Of a stretch of DNA of 64,000 nucleotides, positions 52,426-60,423 are shown in pieces. Origin of the DNA: Mesorhizobium sangaii. Its GTDB lineage: Bacteria; Pseudomonadota; Alphaproteobacteria; Rhizobiales; Rhizobiaceae. The position numbers were made by a program, and so were the translations under genes. A model generated the notes under the pieces. It did not search any database. It was not told the DNA's origin and saw only the letters and a list, made by a program, of their open reading frames with translations. The number at the start of each line of letters is the position of its first letter. The first letter of the stretch is position 1. The stretch lies in NCBI RefSeq assembly GCF_014207355.1, contig NZ_JACHEF010000010.1, positions 27,339 through 91,338 on the forward strand, in the 5' to 3' direction.

Positions 52426-53340
52426 TCACTTCTCCATCTCGCGTCCGGTCAGCCGCAAGAAAACGTCCTCCAGATTAGGTGGACGCTCCAGAAGCCGCAG
52501 ACCGGCGCGCCCGCGCAGTTGCACGCGCACCTGCTCCGGATCGGGCGCATAGCAAAAGAGCGTCTCGCCGCTCACCTCGATGCGCTGAACGTACGGCCTG
52601 ATCAGCGAACCCAGCTCCTGTGGGTTGCCGCCGAAGATCTCGATGACGTGGCATCCGATATGCTCCTCAATCAGGGCATGAGGGCTGCCTTCGGCAATGT
52701 TGCGTCCATGCTCGAGAACGCACAGCCGATCGCACAGCCGCTCTGCCTCTTCCATGAAGTGGGTCGTCAAAAGGATCGTCTTGCCGCGCGCCAGCAGGAA
52801 ACGCAGGCGCTCCCAGATCAGGTGTCGCGCGTGCGGGTCGAGCCCCGTGGTCGGCTCGTCCATTACGAGTAGAAGGGGATCGTTGATCAGCGCACGTGCC
52901 AGCGTCAGGCGCCGCTTCATGCCGCCCGATAGTTCGGCGACACGTGCATCCGCCTTGCTCTCAAGGCGGGCGAACTCGAGGAGCGATGGGATGACCGCTT
53001 TGATCTGGCGTGTGCTCATGCCGAAGTAGCGCCCGAACACCAACAGGTTCTCGCGTACCGTGAATTCCAGGTCAAGGTTGTCGAACTGGGGAACCACGCC
53101 GATGCCCTGGCGTGCCAAGCGAGCCCGTGCCGGCACAGGCACTCCGAGCACCGTGATCTGACCCGCGTCAGGCCGTGTCATGCCGAGGACCATACGCGCA
53201 ATCGTGCTCTTGCCGGCACCGTTCGGCCCCAGCAGGCCGAAGCACTCTCCCGACGCAACGGTGAGCGACAGCCCATTCACAACGAGCTTGTTGCCAAAGG
53301 ACTTGTTTACGCCGGTAAGGTTGATTGCTATGTTTGACAT
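52426..53340 (-). CDS. nodI: NodI, ATPase of the Nod-factor exporter
   Basis: 304 residues. Walker A GLLGPNGAGKSTIARMVLGM, ABC signature AELSGGMKRRLTLARALIND, Walker B LLVMDEPTTGLDPHARHLIW, switch His LLTTHFMEEAERL. Normal length. 235 bp after nodC and 3 bp before nodJ. Confidence 0.97.
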   Translation of the reverse strand: MSNIAINLTGVNKSFGNKLVVNGLSLTVASGECFGLLGPNGAGKSTIARMVLGMTRPDAGQITVLGVPVPARARLARQGIGVVPQFDNLDLEFTVRENLLVFGRYFGMSTRQIKAVIPSLLEFARLESKADARVAELSGGMKRRLTLARALINDPLLLVMDEPTTGLDPHARHLIWERLRFLLARGKTILLTTHFMEEAERLCDRLCVLEHGRNIAEGSPHALIEEHIGCHVIEIFGGNPQELGSLIRPYVQRIEVSGETLFCYAPDPEQVRVQLRGRAGLRLLERPPNLEDVFLRLTGREMEK

Positions 53341-53575
53341 GCGTCTATTTCAGGCTGAAAAGAAGCTGATCGGCCGGCCGCTCACTGATGAGCGTTCTGG
53401 TCCAGAGTAGGCATCCCATTTGTGCCGGCTCATTGGGAAAGTGACAGCCGAAGCATTTGCGTGTGTTGCTCCCACTCGAACCGATTGCGGTCGAGCCGCT
53501 ACGGATCGCCTTTCCGCTCTATCAATTGATTTCTTGCCCAGGCTCACGACTTGTCCACCCAACCAACGCACTCGA

Positions 53576-54943
53576 TCACTCGCCACTGAGCACGCTCTCA
53601 GACTCCACCAAGCCTGAAGAACCGCGCGAAAGATCCGTCCTGCGAATTGAGTGAGCAACTTCCGAACCTCCTGTAGCGTTTGGTCCGGCGATCGGGTTTT
53701 TGATGAGGATCTGCTTTTCCCCTCCATTGGCTAGGGTAGGCGCCTTGCGCGACAGCCAATCGCTATTGCTCAATGTGCACAACGCATAGGCTTTCAAGGG
53801 GAGTAAGAGAAAGACGTTGATGAATGTGTGCAGAGAAAAACCGAGAAATCGAAGCTGGCGAGCACGAAACGCTACCACGCTGCACCGAATGATGGTCATG
53901 GCTGCAATCATCAGAACTGCCGACCAAGGCACTGTGGCTGTCAGTGCGAGCTGCGCGAGTCCAGCCAGTACCGACAGGGCGAGCAAAAGCGGGCCGAGAT
54001 TCTGTCCGACCACATCCAGCGTTAGATAGCGATCGAGGCTTGGCAATAGGCGCAGCGCAAGGAACGTGTCCCGAAACGTGCTTCGAGCCCAGCGGAGTTG
54101 TTGGCGCAGATATGGCCCTAGCCGATCCGGAACGACCGTTGCGGCGATGGCGTCGGGAACGTATTCGGTTCGAAGCCCTGCTTTCAGCATGAGGATGGTG
54201 AGATGGCGATCCTCACCGAAGTCGCTTGGCTTCCCACGAAACAGTTGCGTCTCGTACTGATCCAGCAGCAAAAGGAGTGCAGAGCGACGGTACATTGCAC
54301 ATGGGCCGCAGCAGCACATAACGGCACCAAAGCGAGCCTGTGCCGCTCGCTCCTCATTGCAAGCCAGCCAATACTCCATATCGATCAACCGGGTCAACCA
54401 AGTGTCGCTCCGGTTGCTGGCCGTCAACTGGCCCATGGCCGCGCCGACGGCTGGATCCTGCATCTTCAGTGCAAGCTTTGTGACGACGTCTGACGCGAGT
54501 GTCGTGTCCGAGTCGACGTTCAGCACCAAATCTCCAGATGAGCGGCGTATCGCGGCGATCTGCGCTTTGCGTTTGCCAACATTCTTGTCGAGCAAAATAA
54601 AGCTGAATCTCGGGTCGCCCGCAAAGGCACCGTGTACCGGTGCGACAGCGTCGCGATTTGAGGAACCGTCATCAACCACATAGACCCGCAGTTTTCCGGC
54701 ATATTGTTGGCTTGCAATGGACGCCAGGCACGCCGAGAGCGCGCTCGGATCCTCGTTGAAGCAGGGGACAATGACATCCACGCTCGACAGAAGGTCGAAA
54801 CCGACCAAATTGTCTGACTCCGGTGAACGGTCCACAGGCAAAGCATAAGCCATCTGCATGCTTTTATAAGCAGCCGACAGCAGCGCATAGCTCGAGACGG
54901 CGACAGTACTAGCTGTGGCAAGCAGGTCCATAGGATCTCGCAA
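53576..54943 (-). CDS. nodC: NodC, chitin-oligosaccharide synthase
   Basis: Processive GlcNAc transferase that builds the Nod-factor backbone at the inner membrane. 455 residues: VDVIVPCFNEDPSALSACLA, VYVVDDGSSN, LVLNVDSDTTLASDVVTKLA, GEDRHLTILMLKAG and Q-x2-R-W in YLRQQLRWARSTFRDTF; C-terminal membrane helices (LLLALSVLAGLAQLALTATV). Length slightly above the usual 413-450. Three bases after nodB. Confidence 0.97.
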   Translation of the reverse strand: MRDPMDLLATASTVAVSSYALLSAAYKSMQMAYALPVDRSPESDNLVGFDLLSSVDVIVPCFNEDPSALSACLASIASQQYAGKLRVYVVDDGSSNRDAVAPVHGAFAGDPRFSFILLDKNVGKRKAQIAAIRRSSGDLVLNVDSDTTLASDVVTKLALKMQDPAVGAAMGQLTASNRSDTWLTRLIDMEYWLACNEERAAQARFGAVMCCCGPCAMYRRSALLLLLDQYETQLFRGKPSDFGEDRHLTILMLKAGLRTEYVPDAIAATVVPDRLGPYLRQQLRWARSTFRDTFLALRLLPSLDRYLTLDVVGQNLGPLLLALSVLAGLAQLALTATVPWSAVLMIAAMTIIRCSVVAFRARQLRFLGFSLHTFINVFLLLPLKAYALCTLSNSDWLSRKAPTLANGGEKQILIKNPIAGPNATGGSEVAHSIRRTDLSRGSSGLVESESVLSGE

Positions 54944-54946
54944 TTT

Positions 54947-55603
54947 TCAGTGATGTTGTGGAAGGGCGCGAATTTCGTATCCGCAAGCGTTCAATGCCGG
55001 AATCAGCTGGGAGAGCGCCTGGGCGGTCTGGTCGCGCAGACAGGCTTGAGTGCCCTGTCTCAACTCGTCGGGCGGGCAGCCGTCGTGCAAGAGAACGATT
55101 GCACCCGGCCGGACGCCGGCGAGCACTGCATCGACAATCGCGTCGGTACCGGGGCGAGACCAGTCTCGCGGGTCTACAGACCAATGAAGCGCCGCCAGCC
55201 CGGCGGTCTCTGACGCCGTGAACACTTCTTCGCTCCATGCACCGTAGGGCGCGCGAATGAACCGTACCGAGGCCTGCGGGCACGCCATCATGATGGCTCC
55301 GTTCGCTTCAAAGACTTCACGTTGCACTTCGCCGAAGCCGCATTTGCACAGATCCGGATGAGTCATCGTGTGGTTGCCCACCTCGTGCCCTTCTGCGATC
55401 ACTCGTTGGATTAGATCCGGGTGCTCTACGGCGTAGGTGCCGATGACGAAGAACGTCGCCGGCACCCGATTTTGCGCCAGCACATCAAGGATCTGCGGTG
55501 TAGAAAATGGATTGGGACCGTCGTCAAACGTCAGATAGACGCTGCGACGGCCGGTGCCAGCCCATTCACTCGGCACTTCGCTTATGTAGTCCAGATGTTT
55601 CAT
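54947..55603 (-). CDS. nodB: NodB, chitooligosaccharide deacetylase
   Basis: 218 residues, polysaccharide-deacetylase fold: VYLTFDDGPNPFSTPQIL (metal Asp pair), HEVGNHTMTHPDLCKCGFGE (His ligands), RFIRAPYGAWSEEVF and WSVDPRDWSRPG. Removes the acetyl group of the non-reducing GlcNAc before NodA acts. Overlaps the nodA stop by 4 bp. Confidence 0.97.
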   Translation of the reverse strand: MKHLDYISEVPSEWAGTGRRSVYLTFDDGPNPFSTPQILDVLAQNRVPATFFVIGTYAVEHPDLIQRVIAEGHEVGNHTMTHPDLCKCGFGEVQREVFEANGAIMMACPQASVRFIRAPYGAWSEEVFTASETAGLAALHWSVDPRDWSRPGTDAIVDAVLAGVRPGAIVLLHDGCPPDELRQGTQACLRDQTAQALSQLIPALNACGYEIRALPQHH

Positions 55604-56184
55604 AGCTCCGGACCGTTCCGATCAATCAGGGTGCCGGATGGCCACTCGCTCATCGAGCGTCCAATCGGCACAACGAAGACAAGCACGTCCTCCACGCGCG
55701 TGGGCGGCAGGTCGGGATACACTTCTGGGTGGGTCGACCGAACGCGAACGCCCGATACAATGGCCGCCAGGCCGTTTCGGCAGACCCTCTCAACATGGTT
55801 CCGCATCGCGTGCCGAACCGTGCCGAAAGCGAATGGAACCCCAAGCTGCTGCAGCACTGGATACACAGCATGCATTGAGAAGCTGATTCCGAATCCCTCA
55901 AGATCCGAACGCACCCCGTACAGCCCCAGTTCGGCCACTAATAGATCGACCTCGCCAACCTTGATGAAGCGCCGCAGTATGCAAATGTGGGCCGCTATGC
56001 CGTGCGCGTCGTAGCCGATTGCGCGGAATTCCGGCCTCGCACCGGCCCAACTACGGCCGCCTTCGAATGGCTTTACGTCGACGGCCCCAGCATAGGTCTT
56101 TCGGAAGAAGTCGGAGAGTTCGACATGGTCGGCCAGTTGCAACTCATTTTCCCAGCACAACCTCCACCGCACGTCAGAGTGCAT
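55600..56184 (-). CDS. nodA: NodA, Nod-factor N-acyltransferase
   Basis: 194 residues (normal 195-196): RWRLCWENELQLADHVELSD FFRKTYG-type start with YAGAVDVKPFEGGRSWAGAR PEFRAIGYD and HPEVYPDLPPTRVEDVLVFV. Attaches the fatty acyl chain to the free amino group. First gene of nodABCIJ; nod box 239 bp upstream; ATG 56184. Confidence 0.97.
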   Translation of the reverse strand: MHSDVRWRLCWENELQLADHVELSDFFRKTYAGAVDVKPFEGGRSWAGARPEFRAIGYDAHGIAAHICILRRFIKVGEVDLLVAELGLYGVRSDLEGFGISFSMHAVYPVLQQLGVPFAFGTVRHAMRNHVERVCRNGLAAIVSGVRVRSTHPEVYPDLPPTRVEDVLVFVVPIGRSMSEWPSGTLIDRNGPEL

Positions 56185-56216
56185 GGAAAGACCTCGTCTT
56201 TGTTGGTGTTTTCTTG

Positions 56217-56510
56217 AGGTAAGCGCCTACGCGTAGGGGAGCTTGTCGCGGCGAGCCGACGCGATTTAGCTTGCGCAGATCACCGAAGAAACTTAGCCGC
56301 AATGGACATGCGACTCGGTTGATGTTCGGCGTACACCGGAAAATGCTCCTCGGAGCCAGCGCAAACATTGATAGTTACCTTTAGGCTTACATTCTTCAAT
56401 CTCCCTATGCGACGTTCAGCAAAATCGGTAAAATCGTTTGTTTCGATGAAACGCATTCACGCTATGGATAACTGAAGACATGCGCTTCAAAGGGCTTGAT
56501 CTGAATCTTC
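56217..56510 (-). repeat. nodA-nodD intergenic region, parent copy of the nolK leader
   Basis: Contains the nodA leader, nod box and the first nodD codons. Aligns with 45089-45375 upstream of nolK (see that entry). Confidence 0.85.
56423..56469 (-). promoter_or_regulatory. nod box of nodABCIJ
   Basis: On the minus strand it begins ATCCATAGCGTGAATG and contains AAACAAACGATTTTACC, matching the 47-bp nod box. NodD bound here should activate nodA; nodD itself starts 11 bp beyond in the other direction and may be autoregulated. Confidence 0.92.
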
Positions 56511-57424
56511 TCGTCGTGCTCGACGCGCTGCTGAGTGAGCGCGGCCTCACGGCGGCGGCACGCCGCATCAACCTAAGCCAGCCGGCCATGAGTGCGGCCG
56601 TCGCCCGGCTGCGTGACTATTTCCACGATGAACTATTTAGCATGAGCGGCCGCGAACGTATTCTGACACCGCGTGCGGAAACACTCGCCCCCGCAGTTCG
56701 CGACGCACTCCTGCGCATCCAGGGCTCGATTATTTCTTGGGAGCCGTTTAACCCGGCTCAATCCGACCGCCGCTTCAGGATCATTGTTTCCGATTTCGTC
56801 ACACTCGTGTTTCTTGAAAAGGTCGTCGAGCGTGTTGCACGGGAAGCACCCGCCGTCAGCTTCGAATTGCTGCCCATCGACGCCAGCCCCGATGAGCTCT
56901 TCCGGCGCGGTGACGTCGATTTTGTAATTCTTCCGGAATTGTTCAAGTCGAGCGCGCATTCAAGAGTGGCGCTGTTCGACGAGACGCTCGTGTGCGTGGG
57001 CTGCGCCACGAACAAGAAGCTGCCACGCCAGCTTACGTTCGAGAGATACATGTCGATGAGGCACGTTTCGGTCAAGTTCGGGCGTATGCTGAAGCCCTCC
57101 ATCGAGGAATGGTTTTTGCTTGAGCATGGTCTTAAGAGACGTGTCGAGGTCGCCGTGCAGGGCTTCAGCATGATCCCGCCTATGGTCTCAGGCACAGATC
57201 GTATAGCGACCATGCCCTTGCGGCTGGTCAAGCATTTCGAAAAAACATTCCCCCTGCAGATCGTCGACCTTCCGCTGCCACTTCCCGGATTTACCGAGAC
57301 CCTCCAATGGCCGACCCTTCACAACAGTGATCCGGCAAGCATCTGGATGCGGGAGATAATGTTGCAGGAGGCGTCCCGCATGGCTACTCCAAGCAAGACC
57401 CCGGGACGTCGCGGCCGCTCCTAG
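56480..57424 (+). CDS. nodD: NodD, flavonoid-responsive LysR-type activator
   Basis: 314 residues, MRFKGLDLNLLVVLDALLSE, helix-turn-helix LTAAARRINLSQPAMSAAVA RLRDYF, effector domain VSFELLPIDASPDELFRRGD VDFVILPE. C-terminal end SKTPGRRGRS. Normal length. Binds nod boxes at 56423 and 45291 and activates Nod-factor genes with host flavonoids. Confidence 0.97.
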   Translation: MRFKGLDLNLLVVLDALLSERGLTAAARRINLSQPAMSAAVARLRDYFHDELFSMSGRERILTPRAETLAPAVRDALLRIQGSIISWEPFNPAQSDRRFRIIVSDFVTLVFLEKVVERVAREAPAVSFELLPIDASPDELFRRGDVDFVILPELFKSSAHSRVALFDETLVCVGCATNKKLPRQLTFERYMSMRHVSVKFGRMLKPSIEEWFLLEHGLKRRVEVAVQGFSMIPPMVSGTDRIATMPLRLVKHFEKTFPLQIVDLPLPLPGFTETLQWPTLHNSDPASIWMREIMLQEASRMATPSKTPGRRGRS

Positions 57425-57605
57425 ATCTGCTCAGCGCCTCACACCGGCTCTCATGTTCCCTGTCAAGACTGGGGCGAGAGATCGGCTGCTTGGTAGGTGT
57501 TGCGAGCAGGCGGATCGGCTGAAGCTGCACGAGGCGAGAAGTGGAACTCAGAGACGACGGTTGATCAGACACTCATCCGCGGGTTGGGTACCGCCTTCCG
57601 TGTCT
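57425..57605. other. Gap after nodD
   Basis: No gene seen; continues into the IS256 scrap. Confidence 0.45.
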
Positions 57606-57863
57606 TCATCTCGGGGCTGTCCTTGGTCTAGGAGCGGAAGTTATGTGCGTCAAGTTCAGCAAAATGGGGTGGCGTTGACCTCGCGGCGTTCGCCGCGCAG
57701 CCTCCTCGCTCACCGTCGAGGCCGAGAAAGAGTGGCCGCACAGCTCCTCGGTGACGATCGCCTTTCGCCTCGCGCGTCGACACCCCTCGCTCTTTCCACC
57801 AGCACCGGTACCAACGCTTTCTCCAAGCGCTGCTAGCGCTCGAACAGCAGACTGCACGGGCAC
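57606..57863 (-). mobile_element. IS256-family transposase scrap
   Basis: Reverse strand: a frame with VPVLVERARG joins KAIVTEELCGHSFSASTVS, the N-terminal region of IS256/Mutator transposases, across a frameshift. Rest missing. Confidence 0.45.
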
Positions 57864-57918
57864 GTCATGGAGCGCTTCGACAACGATTTAATCTCCAATC
57901 AGACAGCGAATTTCATGG

Positions 57919-58947
57919 TCAGCCGACTTGACCCATGATTTCGGATTGAATCGTCGTTGCGGTGTATAGGGAAGCACCTAGCGGCAGATCCCCAAATGCC
58001 AGTTGACAAAGAAGGTAGTTGGCACCTGCCTCTTCCAACTGACCAAGCAGAGCTTTTCGCACAGAAGCTGCCGATCCTACTACGCACAATTCACTCTCGA
58101 TTGCTGCATCGAAGGTCAGCGGCAGGTTTGGTGGAGTCGGGATGCCATTGAGGTCGTAAAGGAATTTGAAGCTCTTAAGCCATCGTTCGTAAGCAGGTCC
58201 CGCGAGCGAATACGCATCTGCTTCGGAACGCCCAATCACTACCATTCGGAGCAATCCAAGAAATGGTGCTCGATCGTCCGCCTCAGTTTTGTGCTCTCGA
58301 CCGGCGCGGAAGGCATCAGTAGTTCTGCGAACAGAAGAGGAAGGTCCCACGCACGCGATATTTGCGCCATTAGCCGCGGCCCAGCTTGCCGGCTCGGGTC
58401 GATTGGTGGCGATCCAGGTCGGCGGATGGGGCCGCTGATGAGGTCTTAGCGTCAAAGGGACGTCATTCAGTTCAAAATGGCGCCCTTGATAGGACAGCGT
58501 GCCGCCCTTCATCGCATTAATAAGGATCTCGCTGGCTTCCGCATACTGGCCTGGCGCCGCGTCCGCACCAATCCCGAAGTAACCCACTTCGGTGGGGAAA
58601 GAGCCGCGTCCTATACCGAGTTCGAGCCTGCCACCGCTCAATTGGTCAAGCATACAGATCTCTTCGAACGCTCGCAGCGGATGATAAAGGGCAAGTAGCA
58701 TTACCAACGGGCCGAGACGAAGGCGCTGGGTGCGCTGGGCGACGCTCGATAAGAACAGGTTCGGCGATGGACCTCTCCCATGCGGGGTACAGTGATGCTC
58801 TGCCAGATGATATGCATAGAAACCGAGGTGATCGCACGCCTCTGCCAACATCAGGCGATCCGCGTATTGTCGGGCGATATCGCGGCCGTCCTCATCCAGG
58901 TGATCGAAGATGCCGAAGGTCAGGGTTGAAGGAAAGGCGTTTGTCAC
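57919..58947 (-). CDS. LLM-class flavin-dependent monooxygenase (luciferase-like)
   Basis: 342 residues, bacterial luciferase-like TIM barrel: FGIFDHLDEDGRDIARQYAD, FYAYHLAEHHCTPHGRGPSP, QRLRLGPLVMLLALYHPLRA, LSGGRLELGIGRGSFPTEVG, PTWIATNRPEPASWAAANGA. Needs reduced flavin from a partner. Substrate unknown. It lies in a minus-strand run with the HisC-like gene and nifA, between nodD and nifA. Confidence 0.87.
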   Translation of the reverse strand: MTNAFPSTLTFGIFDHLDEDGRDIARQYADRLMLAEACDHLGFYAYHLAEHHCTPHGRGPSPNLFLSSVAQRTQRLRLGPLVMLLALYHPLRAFEEICMLDQLSGGRLELGIGRGSFPTEVGYFGIGADAAPGQYAEASEILINAMKGGTLSYQGRHFELNDVPLTLRPHQRPHPPTWIATNRPEPASWAAANGANIACVGPSSSVRRTTDAFRAGREHKTEADDRAPFLGLLRMVVIGRSEADAYSLAGPAYERWLKSFKFLYDLNGIPTPPNLPLTFDAAIESELCVVGSAASVRKALLGQLEEAGANYLLCQLAFGDLPLGASLYTATTIQSEIMGQVG

Positions 58948-59033
58948 TCGATTTCTCCAAGTTTAACGCGGGAAGTTCTCTTGCTTGCGATGATCAAGCA
59001 ATTCAAAGATATAGAGGTGTGTGATCGCTCGGA

Positions 59034-60182
59034 TTATCGCGCGCGTGGCGCGGAAGCAGAGCCTGATGCTGCCCAACGTCTGGACCTTGGCGTCTTTAAG
59101 CTCCCAGAAATATCTCTCGCGGTCGCAAGAAAGGCATCCATCTGTTCTTTTGTACCGATGCTGATGCGAATGTAATTTTGCAAACCTTTGTCAGGAAAGA
59201 AGGCAACAAGGAGCTTTTGCCTTTCCAAGGCTGCTTGCCACCATGAGCCGTCCTGTCCCGCAGGCACACGGGCTAACAAGAAATTTGCGTGGGAAGGTAT
59301 TACGGAAAATCCAAGTTGCAACAGCGCCAAGGTCACTCGCTGTCGTTCATGCTTGATGTGTCTGTGGTTCTCTGCATAGGCGGCGCGATGCGCAAGGATG
59401 CTGATACCAACCGCATGCCCGATCACATTCATGTTGAACACGTTCTGGATGTTGCGGAGCCTGTCAATAATTTCAGGGTGACCGAAACCGAAACCGACGC
59501 GAATGCCGGCGGCGGCATAGCTTTTCGAAAATGTTCTTAAGACCAGAAGGTTCGAATAACGATCGATGAGGCGCAGACCATTATCTGGTGCAAAGTCGAC
59601 GTAGGCCTCATCCAGGACGATCAAGCGGTCTGATTGATCTACGAGGCGTTCGATATCGGCCACAGGAACAAACGTTCCGGTCGGATTGTTCGGATTGGCC
59701 AACAGTATGAACTTGGCGTCTTTGGCAGGACCGAAAAGCAATTCTGCTATTGGCAAGGAAACAGCTTCGCCCCATCCGATTTCGAGAAATTGAGCGCCCT
59801 GCAACATCGCAAGTTTGCGGTTGAACGAAAACCCTGGCGACATCATCGCCACGCTGTCGCCCGGGGCAAGGAAAGCTCTGTAGATAAGCCCGAGCAGTTC
59901 AGACGATCCGTTACCGGCGATCACCTGATCCTTGGAGACGCCGTAGGCTTCGGAAGCCGCTTGCCTCAAGCTGACGTTGTCGTCTTCTGGGTACAGATAC
60001 TGCCGTTCGAGAGCCGCCATCGCACTTTGCATTATGACTGTCGGCAACGGAAACGGGTTCTCGTTCGTATTTAGCTTGACGCAACTCGCATCCGGCGCCG
60101 GTTTGTCGGATAGCAGAACATCTAACTGTCTCGCCACTTGCGAAAGAGAGGAAAGCACAGTTTCCAGTTTTGCATCAGACAT
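59034..60182 (-). CDS. HisC-like PLP aminotransferase
   Basis: 382 residues from ATG 60182 (MSDAKLETVLSSLSQVARQL), with GGAG upstream; the frame is open to 60212. Class-I/II fold: SCVKLNTNENPFPLPTVIM, VIAGNGSSELLGLIYRAFLA, LANPNNPTGTFVP, VLDEAYVDFAP and PLP Lys in RTFSKSYAAAGIRVGFGFGH. Resembles histidinol-phosphate aminotransferases; being on a symbiotic replicon it is probably a paralogue acting on another amino acid. The last 25 basic residues exceed the usual end. 86 bp before the monooxygenase gene. Confidence 0.88.
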   Translation of the reverse strand: MSDAKLETVLSSLSQVARQLDVLLSDKPAPDASCVKLNTNENPFPLPTVIMQSAMAALERQYLYPEDDNVSLRQAASEAYGVSKDQVIAGNGSSELLGLIYRAFLAPGDSVAMMSPGFSFNRKLAMLQGAQFLEIGWGEAVSLPIAELLFGPAKDAKFILLANPNNPTGTFVPVADIERLVDQSDRLIVLDEAYVDFAPDNGLRLIDRYSNLLVLRTFSKSYAAAGIRVGFGFGHPEIIDRLRNIQNVFNMNVIGHAVGISILAHRAAYAENHRHIKHERQRVTLALLQLGFSVIPSHANFLLARVPAGQDGSWWQAALERQKLLVAFFPDKGLQNYIRISIGTKEQMDAFLATARDISGSLKTPRSRRWAASGSASAPRAR

Positions 60183-60212
60183 ATATTTTTCTCCGTTACA
60201 GCCCCAGTGCAT

Positions 60213-60423
60213 CCAACGCGAGCCGGTGATCGAGACATGGCCTGCACCATCGATGATAGCGCTGCGTTCACACCCAGGTGCGTCGTAGACGGCCGTGGGG
60301 TCAGGCGGGCTGTTTCGATCGGATCAGAATTGGCACTGACGCGGGAGCCCCCGCATCCACTCGTCTCAATGCGCCAAAGCACCTTGCTTGATTTGTCCCA
60401 GCTACTCGCTTCGGTCGTTTGTT
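60213..60423. other. Gap between the HisC-like gene and nifA
   Basis: No feature seen beyond a likely transcription gap. Confidence 0.4.
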
